Source: Dastarcus helophoroides | Taxonomy: Eukaryota; Arthropoda; Insecta; Coleoptera; Bothrideridae | Assembly (NCBI GenBank): GCA_028583605.1 | Contig: CM053327.1 | Span: 35,485,626-35,549,625, forward strand | Length of the DNA: 64,000 nt | Reading direction: 5' to 3' | In this document: positions 23,061 through 36,059 of the stretch, piece after piece | Position numbering within the stretch: the stretch's first letter is position 1 | Layout of the letters: each line of letters opens with the position of its first letter | Program-made: the position numbers and the translations under genes | The notes under the pieces: generated by a model | The model's database searches: none | What the model was told of the DNA's origin: nothing | What the model saw: the letters and a program-made list of their open reading frames with translations, nothing else

Positions 23061-24115
23061 GACATATTAGTCTGTGCCTAAGACTTTTTAATCTCTTAAT
23101 TCGAATTTATGCCTAAAAAAGACCTTGAAGAGTAATATTAGGCAACTCAAAGAATTTGGGGCCTAATAGCATACTTCACTAGTTTTGGTTTTTATCTGCA
23201 CCATTATTTTTCGTAACCAATTTAATTATAAAATGGCAAAAAACGTACTAGTATTTCCCAATTCATTTCAGCTTATGGGTAACTGAATATTTATTACGAC
23301 GTTACCCGAATGGCGTGAAGCAACTTGAATGGAAGCGAGAGCAACAAATAAATAATTTATAGCTAGAGATCGTAGATTTTCCAACTACTTATTGTAATAG
23401 AAGGTCGTCTTTGTGTAAAATATCAAGTGTGACGATACCGCAACTCCCGGCTAAATTCAGCTCTGCGACCTAAAATGTCACAGCCACCTGCTCAGATTAA
23501 GGAAATAAATCATTAGTTATTAAAGTGTTATTATCGGGCTCAACCATATTTTATCTAATTCTTTCATTAGCCGAACTAAACTCCTTATATTCAAGGGAAA
23601 ATCCCGACTGAAGGATATTTTAAAATTCTCTATGGGCGCGCTGACGGCTTTCAATTAACTCTGTTGAAAGAAATTCACTCCACCAGTAGAACATATCCTG
23701 AGAAATGAGTCAAGATTTTCAACGTTCTGTCGGTGCACTTTTCGCTCACGTTAAATTTTTAAACGGTGCTGGCGAAACGGGAAATTTTCAATTACGTACC
23801 CGTAATTGGCCCGAAACCAGAAAACACTTCGGCGACAATTTATCTGGGCATTACAGTGCCCGAGATTTATTGCCAACAGCTACAGATAATATTCTAATGA
23901 AAGCTTTATTGCGCCGCAAAAATTATAGTCAGCATTCTGGCGAATTTCTATTATTATGTCATATAGAGCTTCCGACCGAAGATATATATGGGCGAAGACG
24001 TGGGATGACATTATTCATTTTTAGACACGCGATGCTCCAAGCCTAAGTGTTATTGATGCACTTAGAACATCATTTTTTAGGAAGGAGGAATGGCTAGTGC
24101 GAATTCGATTTAGGA
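23061..24115. other. Higher-complexity region with an unassigned 113-codon frame
   Basis: An ATG frame at 23705-24046 (plus) reads MSQDFQRSVGALFAHVKFLN and ends with FIFRHAMLQA. I recognise no family, and no splice or expression evidence is visible. The area differs from neighbouring repeats in composition, so it could be an orphan exon or conserved non-coding sequence. Coding probability is low. Confidence 0.25.
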
Positions 24116-24119
24116 AAAA

Positions 24120-27100
24120 TGGGAACAGGAAATTTAAATTAATTTACTTTTTTTTCTACGAAAAGAAACAAAATGCCAATTTCCAATTTCAACTTTAATC
24201 GAAATTTCAACTTTTTTCTCGAAATTTCCACTTAAATCTCGGAATTTCGACTTGAAACTCGAAAAGTTTTCTCAAAATTTTGACTCTAATCTCGCAATTT
24301 TGACTTTAAGCTCAAAATTTCAACTTTTTTCTCGAAATTTCGACTTTAATCTTCGAATTTCGCCGCTAACTTCAAAATTTAGATTTTTTTCTTCAAATTT
24401 CGACTTTAATCTCAAACTTTCGATACTAAACTCGAAATTTAAACTTTTTCCTCGAAATTTTGGCTTTGATCTCAAAATTTTAACTTTAAACTCGAAATTT
24501 CGACTTCTTTCTAGAAATTTTGATTTTAATCTCGAATTTCGACTTTAAACTCAAAATATCGAGTGTTTTTTTCGAAATTTTGACTCTAAACTCAAAATTT
24601 TGACTTTAAACTCAAAATTTTGACTTTATCCTCCACATTTCGATTTTTAATCTCCGGATTTCAATTTTAATGCGCAAATTTCAACTATTTTTCAAAACTT
24701 TAAATTTTAAATTTCGACTTCTTTCTCCAAATTTTGACTTTATTCTCAAAATTTAGACTTTAAACTCAAAATTCCGACTTTTTTTTCGAAATTTCGACTA
24801 TTTGCTCGACTTTTCAATTTTAATGTCCGGATTTCAACTTTATGCGAAATTACAATTTTTTTCTCGAAATTTCCACTTTAATCTCGAATTTTGACTGTAA
24901 ACTTGAAAAGTTTTCTGGAAATTTTGACTTTAAGCTCAAAATTTTGAATTTTTATTCTCAAAAATTCTACTTTAATCTTCGAATTTCGCCTCTAACTCCA
25001 AAATTTCAATTTTTTTCTTGAAATTTCGACTTTAATTTTAAAGTTTCGACTCTAAACTCAAAATTCCAACTTTTTTCTCGAAATTTTGACTTTAATCTCG
25101 AAATTTTAACTTTAAACTCAAAATTTCGTCTTCTTTCTCGAAATTTTGACTTTAATCTCGAATTTCGACTTTAAACTCGAAGATTCGACTGTTTTTTTTT
25201 TTTCAAAATTTTGACTCTAAACTCGAAATTTTAACATTATTTTTAAATTTCGAATTTTAATCTCCGGATTACAATTTTAATCTCGAAATTTCAACTTTTT
25301 TCTCAAAATGTTCACTTTAATCTCAGAATTTTGACTTTAAATTCGAAATTTTGACTTCTTTCTCCAAATTTTGACTTTAATCTCGCAATTTCGGCTTTAA
25401 ACTCAAAATTTAGAATTTTTTTTTCCAAATTTTGACTTTTTCCTCGACATTTCGATTTCAATCTCTGGATTTCAACTTTAATTGATATTTCAACTTTTTT
25501 CTCAAAATTTCCACTTTAATATCGGAATTTTGATTTTAAACTCGAAAAGTTTTCCCGAAATTTTAACTCTAATCTCGCAATTTTGACTTTAAGCTCAAAA
25601 TTTCGACTTTTTTCTCGAAATTTCGACTTTAATCTTGGAATTTTGCCTCTAACCTTGAAATTTCGACTTTTTTCTTGAAATTTAGACTTTAATTTTGGAC
25701 TTTTGACTCTAAACTCGAAATTTCAACTTTTTTCACAAAATTTTGACTTAAAACTCGAAATTTAGTCTTCTTTTTCGAAATTTTGACTTTGTTCTCAAAT
25801 TTCGACGTTAAACTCGAAGTTTTGACTATTTTTTTTTTTCGAAATTTCGACTTTAAACTTTTGACCTTTTGCTTGACATTTCGATTTTTAATCTCCGGAT
25901 TTCAATTTTAATCTGGAAATTTCAACTTTTTTTCTCAAAATTTCCACTTTAATCTCGGAATTTCGACTTTAAACTCAAAAAGTTTTCTCGAAATTTTGAC
26001 TTTAATTCCGCAATTTTGACTTTTTTCTCGAAATTTCGACTTTAATTTTGGACTTTCGACTCTAAACTCGAAATTTCAACTTTTTTCACGAAATTTTGAC
26101 CTTAATCTCGGAATTTTAATTTAAAACTTGAGATTTCGACTTCTTTCTCGAAATTTTGATTTTAATCTCGAATTTCGACTTTAAACTCGAAGGTTCGACT
26201 ATCTCTTTCGAAATTTCAACTTTAAACTCGAAATTTTAACTTTGTTTTCGAAATTTCGATTTTTAATCTCCAGATTTCAATTTTAATCTCAAAATTTCAA
26301 CTTCTTTTCTCAAAATTTTCACTTCAATCTTGGAATTTCGACCTTAATTTCAAAATTTTTTTTCGAAATTTCGTTTTTAACTTCGCAATTTAAACTTTAA
26401 GCTTAAAATTTCGACTTTTTTCTCGAAATTTGGACCTAAACTTGAAATATCGATTTTTTTCTTGAAATTTCGACTTTAATCTCGGACTTTCGATTCTAAA
26501 TTCAAAATTTCAACTTTTTTTCGAAATTTTGATTTTAATCTTGCAATTTTAACTTTAAACCCGAAATTTCGACTTCCTTCTTGAAAATTTTGACTTTAAT
26601 CCCGAATTTTGACTTTAAACTCGAATTTTCGACTGTTGTTTTCGATATTTCGACTTTAAACTCGAAATTTTGACTTTGTTCTCAAATTTTTGATTATTTT
26701 TCTTCGGATTTCAATTCATATCTCAAAATTTCAACTTTTTTTCTCAAAATTTTCACTTTAATCTTGGAATTTTGACTTTAAGCCCAAAATTTCTACTTTT
26801 TTCTTGAAATTTTTACTTTCATCTTGAAATTTCGCCTCTAACCTCAAAATTTCGATTTTTTTCTTAAAATTTTGACTTTAATTTTGGAGTTTCGATTCTA
26901 AACTCAAAATTTCAACTTTTTTCTTGAAATTTTGACTTTAATCGCAAAATTTTGACTTTAAATTCGAAATTTCGACTTCTTTCTCGAAATTTTAACTTTG
27001 ATCTCGAATTTTGACTCTAAACTCAAATTTTCGACTCTTGTTTTCGATATTTCGACTTTTAACTCGAAATTTTGACTTTGTTTTCAAAATTTTGATTATT

Positions 27101-27388
27101 TATCTCCGGATTTACATTTTTATCTCGAAATTTCAACTTTTTTTCTCAAAATTTTCACTTTAATCTCGGAATTTTGACTTTAAACTCAAAATTTCGTCTT
27201 TTTTCTTGAAATTTCGACTTTTTCTCGAAATTTCGACTTTTTTCCCGAAATTTCGATATTAATCTTCGGATTTCATCTTTAATCTAAAAATTTCAACTTT
27301 TTTCTTCAAATTACCACTTTAATTTCGAAATTTCGACTTTAAACTCAAAAATTTCTCCCGAATTTTTGACTTTAATTTCTCAATTTTG
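24120..27388 (-). repeat. ~20-bp-period repeat block, T-rich polarity
   Basis: About 160 diverged copies of a ~20-bp unit of the form CTCGAAATTTCGACTTTAAA or CTCGAAATTTCGACTTTTTT. A higher-order pattern of roughly 0.6 kb is suggested by recurring variants such as CGCCTCTAAC (near 24361, 24987, 25645, 26826) and CTCCGGATTTCAA. The reverse complement resembles the subunits of the 16.5-22.5-kb array, so the two blocks share ancestry but have opposite polarity. Confidence 0.88.
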
Positions 27389-27700
27389 ACGAATTTCGAG
27401 ATAAAGTCGAAGTTTCAAAATTAAAAGTCGAAATTTTGAGAAAAAAGTCGAAATTTCGAGAAAAGAGTCGAAATTTTGAGTTCAAAGCCGAAATTTCGAG
27501 AAAAAGATCGAAATTTCGAGAAAAAAATCGAAATTTCGAGAAAAAAGTCGAATCTCGAGATGAAGTCAAAGTTTTAAGATTGGAGTCGAAATTTTGGGAA
27601 AAAAGTCGAAATTTCAAGAGAAAAGTTGATATTTTAAGTTTTGCGACGAAATTTCGAAAAAAAGTCGGAGATTAGATGTTGAAGTCGAAATTTTGTCTTA
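27389..27700 (+). repeat. Inverted segment of the 20-bp repeat
   Basis: At about 27389 the unit changes from ctcgaaatttcgacttt to gtcgaaatttcgagaaaaa and stays so for ~300 bp. This is a strand switch inside one repeat block. It makes the surrounding few hundred bases potentially self-complementary. Confidence 0.85.
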
Positions 27701-29787
27701 AAACTCTAAATTTCTGATTTTTTTTTAAATTGAGGTCCTTTCTACGCCTTTGTAATTTTGAGAGGAGAAAAATCAAATTTATTATTAAAAATCATACCAA
27801 AGATTTGACTTTGTCCACAAATTTTGAAGTTCTCGGCGGATGTTACTAAAGCACTTCTAAAGTCTGAATTTTTGACCAAAAGTTAAATATTTCCTATTTC
27901 TGTAAAATTTTAAACTTAAAGGTGACATTTTGAAATTTTAAAATTTGTATTAACAGTGTTTATGAATTTATTTAAATTTTGACAAAACTAAAATCCAAAT
28001 CTCGAAATTGAAGTCAACAATTTGAGATCCGTTATTTTTGGACCGTTATTTTTGGACGTTGCCATCAAAAAAGCCTGACTGAAGTCGAAATTACGCGAAT
28101 ACAGCAAAAATTTGCAATTTTGATCTTTCTTCGGAAGTTTTTACTAGAAAATTCATAAAATAGATCGAAGTTTCTTAATTGAAGCTAAAATGTCAAAACA
28201 TGAAATTTCAGAAGATTAATGTCAAAACATGAAACAATTGGCAAAAGAACTCTGGTGTGCACAAAAAGTTTTTGTTTGCAGATAGGCAGAGCAGATTCTG
28301 GAATGGAAGTAAAGTCCCACAATCAATGACATCTTGCAGAATTAACTAATGAACCAAAAAGGAAAGTTTTACTGACTAATTTAAAGAATAAGCTTCTCAG
28401 AATACTTTACATTTTAGTCGTTCTTTATATAATTTACAAATTTTCTAAATAATAAACAACGTAACCGATAAAAGCAATTCTGACAAAACTATTTAAGATA
28501 TTTTAAGTAATAATCCTTAAGAATAAAAACGATAGTTGCCAAAGGAACTTTTTAAAATATTGCGGGCAATATTCTACTGCAGATTAAAATTTTATTATAT
28601 ATTTTTGATGCTAATAAAAGAACAACATAAATTTTTAAATTAACAGTAAAAAAATTGAAGGCTATACTGTAATGTGCACCAAAAATATTTATCACAAGTA
28701 GATAGGTGCTGGGGGTTCTGTTAAGAAAGTACAGTCACAAAATCGATAAGATCCTACCAAAGCAACTTGAAAATTTAAAGTTTTTGAGAATATAATCTAC
28801 CAGTTAACATCTTAAAACACAAAATGTTGACGTTACTTTTGAAATTCTGACTCATCTTTGAACTAATGGAACTAAGAAACCATTTTAATCTTGAAATTAC
28901 CACTTCAATTCCAACAATTAAAGCAGCAGATATTAGTACTTCCATTATTCCACCAAATGTCTTTTTCAATTGTCATTAAAATTTTATTTGGTAATTCTCA
29001 TCCTTTACTGTTTTGTTTCAATTGTAAGTACGATAAGAACATACTGTAAATTTTACCCTTGGAAACATCGAAGTAATAATGCGGTTTCGCAATATCCTAA
29101 CTTACCTCCTAAGAAGGAAAGTTCATAAAGACGATGCAGTGCAAAGAGCTTTTTTAAATTTACGCTCGAGCTTATCTCTCCGCCGAGGCCATCCATAAAC
29201 ACATGTAGTAATTTTCACCAAAGTGTATGTTTATTTGCCGGAAACCGGAAATAAAAAGCTAAGTGAAAGCGTGCAGTCGAAACACAAGCAACAAAAACCC
29301 CCGACTGGCGTTATTTTGTTGTCCAATTGGACTCGCAACCAGACTTGCTTAGTTACCCCCAAGACATGAGTGACTTCGTGCCTTCAATTTAATTGTTTAA
29401 TCCGGGGTAACGGTTTTATGTGGAACATCTTTTGCGAGTCAGAGTTGCAAGGGGGCTAACAAGCAGCAGGAATTCCTTAGATGTATATTCTTAAGCACTT
29501 GCAGCGAAAGGCTCCTTGTGCAAACGTTGGCTGAATTCTAAATTACTTAAATTGAAATGTGCTTTTTCAACGGGAGTGACACTTCTCTTAGTATTCCGCC
29601 TGGCGCTGTTGCTTCTAGGCTAATAACTGTTTTAACATGGATAAATTATTCATCGGGAATAAGCATCGGTTTTTTCAGATTTACATCTATTTACAGCAGG
29701 TTGTTTCATCCACGTATTGTGATGCTTTAAAATCGACAACTCGTTCGTCTTTTAAAAAAAAAATCGATCTGTGGATACAAGCAGTCT
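27701..29787. other. Unassigned AT-rich then higher-complexity intron
   Basis: Repeat traces fade out by about 27900. No gene recognised. The stretch at about 29150-29640 is more GC-rich and lacks repeats, a candidate conserved non-coding region. Confidence 0.35.
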
Positions 29788-30342
29788 TCTTCTGGCATTC
29801 GCTCCTATTTTAAGATTTCTGATAGTGTGATGGGGTGTCCAACGATGGACATAACAATGAATATGAATGGTGGGTGCTGCGATAACCTCATAGAGCCGTA
29901 CAACACCAAAGGTAGGGGCTCAGAATTAAAGCATATTCATACGCAAGGCTGACGGTCTCTCTTCTGGCATTCGCTCCTGGCTTAATGCCAACTGGGTGAT
30001 TTTAAGAAATTTGATGGTGTGATAGCGTGTCTAACGATGACATAACAGTGAATATGAATGGTTGGTGTTGCGATAACCTTATAGAGCAACCCAACACCAA
30101 AGGTAGGGCCTCATAATTATTGCATACTCATACGCAGGGCTGATGGTCCTTCTTCTGGCATTCGCTTCTGGCTTAATGCCAACCGGGCGATTTTAAGATA
30201 TTTGATAGTGTGATAGTGTGTCCAACGATGGACACAATTGTGAATATGTATGGTGTGTGCTACGATAACCTTATAGTGCAGCACAACACCAAAGGTAGGG
30301 CCTCATAATTATTGCATACTCATACGCAACGCTGACGGTCCT
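29788..30342 (+). repeat. Tandem repeat, three ~175-190-bp copies
   Basis: Copies start at CTTCTGGCATTCGCT (29788, 29961, 30152) and each contains GTGTCCAACGATGGACA or a variant, CGATAACCT(C/T)ATAG and CAACACCAAAGGTAGGG. The first copy lacks about 18 bp (GGCTTAATGCCAACTGGG) that the others share. Confidence 0.9.
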
Positions 30343-31646
30343 TTTTTTATTGTTTTTAGACTCCAAAAACGTTCCTAAAACTTGGGAATCTCTCAGCTTG
30401 TCGTTTAGTTGCAATGAAGCATTTTTCATTTATCAAAATTTAGGTACCCTTGATCTTGTTTCATATTTATATTTTTATTTAGAAGGAGAGGTTCATTAAG
30501 AAGTCTAGCGTAGAGTTCATAGTCTTGCGATATTATCAACAGATTTCAAATATATGCAAAAAAAATTAATATCTTTATTAAGTTACCTCGTGTTAAAGAT
30601 GATCAGGTAGCTGTCAGTTAAGCTGGTTCTTGCAATGTATCCGACGCAGGGTGTCAGTGATCATCCAAAAACCGTATATTTCGACGAAAGATCATTAAGA
30701 CACAAGTTATAAAAGGACCACAATAGTCAACATCAAATAAACAAGTTCATGTTTAATTTCTATGAAATTATGTATTTCCATGTATCATTTTGAGAAAAAT
30801 AGGTTAAACATAATTTGATATTAAGAGTTCGCAATGGATCCTTCGGGAGCGTCCCACAATCTGTGATACTTCAAAGCGTTTTGACGAATTAAAATGTGCG
30901 AAAAATTCCCATTGGAATATTGCCGTAGTCAGGGCGCAATTGGGCTTGTGTGATTCAATTTTTCGCTTACATTTTTATGTAAATGGTCCATCGATCACTG
31001 CTTTGAAACTGCCTCACTGAACAGCTTTAAGCACCTACATTTATAATACATCGGCTCTCATATCTCTTTCATTTATAGTTTCGGGACGTGAATATCAAAC
31101 AGCCTACTTTTGTGTTATTTTGCTGTAAAGGCAACGAATACGATAAAATATGAAACAAAACCTTTCCCGATATCCCTTTTTAATACGATGTTTTTTTTCT
31201 CGTTTGAGGCGAAGCACAAGGCGAAATTGGAATTTAACTGCTCGTCAAACGGTGTGTTTTGCATTTATGAGAAGCATCCATGGAAGTGGAGGACTTTCCC
31301 TGCTAATTCTCGAGTTAACCACAACTTAATTATTATCTACATTTGTACGTGAGGGAACTTTGGTTGTTCTAATTTGCTCGCCGCCAAAGCTCGCTTTGAA
31401 TTCGTACTACGAATGAACATCGACAGATAAAGATGCATTTGCCTAACAACTCGCCCCTTTGTGGATATACCGCGAGCAAAACAAGACGTCTTTTTGGGCC
31501 ACTTGTTATTACCGCTACAGTTTTAGTGCTGGAATAAGAGACGATTATCAAGGATTTCGTTATTTTGATTTATAAGAAAAACTGAATACTTTGCTTGTAT
31601 CTATAAGAAAATTTGGTCTGTTTCAAAGAATCCTGGACAATGAATT
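30343..31646. other. Unassigned intron sequence
   Basis: No repeat or coding exon recognised. The frame at 31110-31352 starts at a non-ATG codon and has no motif. Confidence 0.35.
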
Positions 31647-31648
31647 TA

Positions 31649-31676
31649 CGAGGGTAAATCAAATATGAACCGGAAT
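31649..31676 (+). repeat. Left mariner terminal inverted repeat
   Basis: CGAGGGTAAATCAAATATGA plus ACCGGAAT. Matches the right end at about 25 of 28 positions. Confidence 0.8.
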
Positions 31677-31848
31677 TTTTATCATGTCGCCATGAGGCCG
31701 TCGAGAGTGTGCGCATACTCTTAAACATGTTAGGTGGGGATATCGCGATCAGGCGAATTCCGTTCTTGGCATTCGTCAGTTGTAAATACGATGAGTGGGC
31801 AAGAGGTTCATCCGGTTCATCGGCATTTTTTTACCGGAAGACTACACA

Positions 31849-32040
31849 TCTTAGAGAAGTTAAGTTAGCTCCCTGCACTTTATGGTATTACTATGGTATT
31901 GCTATTTTAATCTGAAATGAAGCAGGATACCACTGGGGCCGCAAAACCCAGCCTGTAACATTATAAGATCTCATACTGTCAGGTAGAATTTAGATCTATT
32001 TATCGCTTTTTAAATCATCGCACTACCATCATTATGAAAA
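31849..32040 (+). repeat. Left copy of direct repeat flanking the 256-bp satellite
   Basis: CATCTTAGAGAAGTTAAGTT, AGCTCCCTGCACTTTATGGT and the later CCTGTAACATTATAAGATCT recur in order at 35098-35345. The two copies bracket the satellite, and the right one runs into the transposase fossil. Confidence 0.8.
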
Positions 32041-32070
32041 AAAAATCAGTAACTTGTGGACAAATTTATG

Positions 32071-34870
32071 AAAAATTCCGGTCTGATATACGTTTGAAAG
32101 ATTCGAGATGCAATTGATATAATCCCAAATATATTCGTTTATTAGAAAACAGTAAAACATTCTAAGATTACTACAGAATATTTGTCCCTTACTCTAAAGT
32201 ATATTACAGGTTATTTCTGTTGTGCTTACTATTTCATTTAATCATTTGTTAAGGTCGCCTAAGATTCTTATGATAGTCAAGTAGAAAAAGCATCCCATAA
32301 TTACAATCCATGCAGACAAGATTGTAAAAAATTCCGTTTTGATATACGTTTAAAAGATTTGAGATGCAATTTTCATAATCCCAAACATACTCGTGTATTA
32401 CAAATAGTAAAACATTCTAAGATTACCATAGAATATTTGTCCCTTACTCTAAAGTATATTACAGGTTACTTCTGTTGTGCATACTGTTTTGTTTAATTAT
32501 TTGTTAAGGTTGCCTAAAATTCTAATGATAGTCAAGTAGAAAAAGCACATCATAATTAAAATCCATGCAGACAAGATTGTAAAAAATTCCAGTTTGATAT
32601 ACGTTCAAAAGATCCGAGATACCGTTGATATAATCCCAAACATACTTGTTTATTACAAAACAGTGAAACATTTTAAGATTACCACAGAATATTTGTCTCT
32701 TACTCCGAAGTATATTTCAGGTCATTTTTGTTGTGCGAACTATTTTGTTTAATCACTTGTTAAATTTGCCTAGGATTCTTTTGATAACTGAGTAAACAGA
32801 GCATCCTATAATTAGAATCCATGCAGACAAGATAATAAAAAATTCCGGATTGATATAAGTTCAAAAGGTTTGAGATGCAATTAATATAATCCCAAACATA
32901 CTTATTTATTACAAAACAGTGAAACATTCTAAGATTACCACAAAATATTTGCCTCTTACTGTAAGGTATATTTAAGATTATTTCTGTTGTGCGTACTATG
33001 TCGTTTAGTCATTTGTTTAGGTCACCTAAGATTCTTATGATAGTCAAGTAAAAAAAGTATTTCATAATTTAAATCCGTGCAGACAAGGTTATAAAAAATT
33101 CTGGTCTGATATACATTCAAAAGATTCGAGATGTAATTGATATAGTCCCAAACATACTCGTTTAATACAAAACAGTGAAACATTCTAAGATTACGACAAA
33201 ATATTTGCCTCTTACTCTAAGGTATATTTAAGATTATTTCTGTTGTGTGTACTATGTCGTTTAATCATTTGTTTAGGTCGCCTAAGATTCTTATGATAGT
33301 CAAGTAGAAAAAGCATTTTATAATTCAAATCCGTGCAGACAAGGTTATAAAAAATTCTGGTCTGATATACGTTTCAAAAGATTCGAGATGTAATTGATAT
33401 AGTCCCAAACATACTCGTTTATTACAAAACAGTGAAACATTCTAAGATTACGACAAAATATTTGCCTCTTACTCTAAGGTATATTTAAGATTATTTCTGT
33501 TGTGTGTACTATGTCGTTTAATCATTTGTTTAGGTCGCCTAAGATTCTTATGATAGTCAAGTAGAAAAAGCATTTTATAATTCAAATCCGTGCAGACAAG
33601 GTTATAAAAAATTCTGGTCTGATATACGTTCAAAAGATTCGAGATGTAATTGATATAGTCCCAAACATACTCGTTTATTACAAAACAGTAAAACATTCTA
33701 ACGTTACCACAAAATATTTGACCCTTACTCTAAGGTATATTTAAGATTATTTTTTGTGTGTGTACTATGTCGTTTAATCATTTGTTTAGGTCGCCTAAGA
33801 TTCTTATGATAGTCAACTAGAAAAAGCATTTTATAATTCAAATCCGTGCAGACAAGGTTATAAAAAATTCTGGTTTGATATACGTTCAAAAGATTCGAGA
33901 TGTAATTGATATAGTCCCAAACATACTCGTTTATTACAAAACAGTAAAACATTCTAAGATTATTATAGAATATTTGTCCCTTACTCTAAAGTATATTACA
34001 GGTTACTTCTGATGTACGTATTGTTTTGTTTAATCATTTGTTAAGGTTGCCTAAAATTCTAATGATAGTCAAGTAGAAAAAGCACATCATAATTAAAATC
34101 CATGCAGACAAGATTGTAAAAAATTCCAGTTTGATATACGTTCAAAAGATCCGAGATACCGTTGATATAATCCCAAACATACTTGTTTATTACAAAACAG
34201 TGAAACATTTTAAGATTACCACAGAATATTTGTCTCTTACTCCGAAGTATATTTCAGGTTATTTTTGTTGTGCGAACTATTTTGTTTAATCACTTGTTAA
34301 ATTTGCCTAGGATTCTTTTTATAATTGAGTAAACAGAGCATCCTATAATTAAAATCCATGCAGACAAGATAATAAAAAATTCCATATTGATATAAGTTCA
34401 AAAGGTTTGAGATGCAATTAATATAATCCCAAACATACTTATTTATTACAAAACAGTGAAACATTCCAAGATTACCACAAAATATTTGCCTCTTACTCTA
34501 AGGTATATTTAAGATTATTTCCGTTGTGCGTACTATGTCGTTTAGTCATTTGTTTAGGTCACCTAAGATTCTTATGATAGTCAAGTAAAAAAAGTATTTC
34601 ATAATTTAAATCCGTGCAGACAAGGTTATAAAAAATTCTGGTCTGATATACATTCAAAAGATTCGAGATGTAATTGATATAGTCCCAAACATACTCGTTT
34701 AATACAAAACAGTGAAACATTCTAAGATTACGACAAAATATTTGCCTCCTACTTTAAGGTATATTTAAGATTATTTCTGTTGTGTGTACTATGTCGTTTA
34801 ATCATTTGTTTAGGTCGCCTAAGATTCTTATGATAGTCAAGTAGAAAAAGCATTCCAACATCCATGCAAA
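32071..34870 (-). repeat. 256-bp satellite array, 11 copies
   Basis: Eleven head-to-tail units of about 254-258 bp, marked by AT(A/G)TAATCCCAAACATAC-type sequence near 32120, 32375, 32628, 32885, 33138, 33396, 33652, 33908, 34162, 34420 and 34676. Units fall into variants. The series after 32584 (three successive variants) is repeated after 34118, an offset of about 1,534 bp or six units, showing a recent segmental duplication of part of the array. Units starting near 33351 and 33607 and the first part of the one at 33862 are nearly identical. The 75-codon minus-strand frames at 33469-33696 and 33725-33952 are the same place in adjacent units; other units break the frame. Confidence 0.93.
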
Positions 34871-35097
34871 GGTTACGAAATGGTATTTTTCAGCTTTGTA
34901 CTTTGCGTGTGTTTCTTTTGAAAAATGAATCCCAATACTAGGATCTTGATGATTTACCGATTCGGTTTCTCTTGAATTGTCTCTTTTTAAAGCTTTGAGC
35001 AGTAATACCAAAGTTGCATTTGTCGAGTACACTAAAGCATAAGTTCATACCTAGTGCCCGTTTCATCAAAGTTAAGCAGCCATTAGTTGCTGAAAGT

Positions 35098-35345
35098 CTT
35101 AGAATCTTAGAGAAATTTAGTTAGCTCCCTGCACTTTATGATATTATTACCGTATTGTTCTTTTAATTTAAAGTGAAGTAAGTCACCACTGGGGCCACAA
35201 AACCGAGCCTGTAACATTATAAGATCTCGTACATTCCCATCTCTCCATTAGCGGACAACCGTAGAGAATTGTCAACGCTCTCAGATGGCCTTTAGATCTT
35301 TTTATCACTTTTTGATACATCGTATTACCATCATTATGGGAAGCA
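35098..35345 (+). repeat. Right copy of direct repeat flanking the satellite
   Basis: Matches 31849-32040 with an insertion of about 50 bp (near 35240-35285) and moderate divergence. It passes directly into mariner transposase-like coding sequence. Confidence 0.78.
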
Positions 35346-35379
35346 CATTATTATTAAATTTCTTGCCGTTAAAAGTGTA

Positions 35380-36010
35380 AAGCCTGCCAAAATTCTTCCC
35401 AGACTAGAAGCACCGTTTCGGGATACTTGTCTAAAGAAAACTAAAGTGTATGAAGGGCACAACAAATTTTTGGAAGGACGAACTCAACTTGAAAATAAAT
35501 CCCATGCCCGACGTCCTCGGACAAGTCTGACTGTGGACAAGATTAACGCTGTTCAACGCCTTTTGGAAGGGAATCACCGTTTAACTGTTGATGGCATTGC
35601 AGCTTAAATAGGGATGAGCTTTGAGAGTGCTCAATCCATCATTACAGATGAGCTGGGGTTTCGAAACATTTCTGTCAGGTGGGTACCTCGTCTTTTGACT
35701 GAAGAAGAGAAACAACAACGTCGGCGTCATCTTGGATGTTTTCAAGGTAGAGGTGATGGTTTTTGCAACATATCGTTACGTGTGGGTTCCCTGAATCTAT
35801 ACAAACAAGCATGGAGTGAAGAAGAAAGGGGGAAGGTGCAATTGTCAAGGCAAAAACTAGCTTTTCAGCTAGAAAGGTTCTTGCAACAGTGTTTTGGGAT
35901 TTTAAATGAGATGTGCATGTCGATTTTCTGCATGAACATCGTAGGGTTAATGCTGCCTACTATTGTCAGCTAGTGGATGAAGCAAAACGTGCATATCGGT
36001 AAAAGAGGTG
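35380..36010 (+). pseudogene. Mariner transposase fossil, N-terminal and middle part
   Basis: Reads YEGHNKFLEGRTQLEN, then TSLTVDKINAVQRLLEGNHR, an in-frame stop after GIAA, and IGMSFESAQSIITDELGF with WVPRLLTEEEKQ: the paired HTH and linker of mariner transposases. After a rearranged piece it resumes with ARKVLATVFWDFK, VDFLHEHR and NAAYYCQLVDEAKRAYR, the region between the first and second catalytic aspartates. The segment between WVPRLL and VLATVFWD, which should hold the first aspartate, is missing or scrambled. Several stops and shifts make it dead. The C-terminus is found 2.3 kb away at 38335. Confidence 0.85.
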
Positions 36011-36059
36011 CAAATTTTCTGTCAGAAATGTAATTTTGGAATAAAGATATAACAAGCAA

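Noticed and set aside
33469..33952. Two near-identical 75-residue minus-strand frames
   Set aside because: They are the same position in adjacent 256-bp satellite units; other units interrupt the frame.
32071..34870. Regular repeats considered as a CRISPR-like array
   Set aside because: Units are 256-bp head-to-tail satellite copies without short repeats and unique spacers, in a eukaryotic intron.
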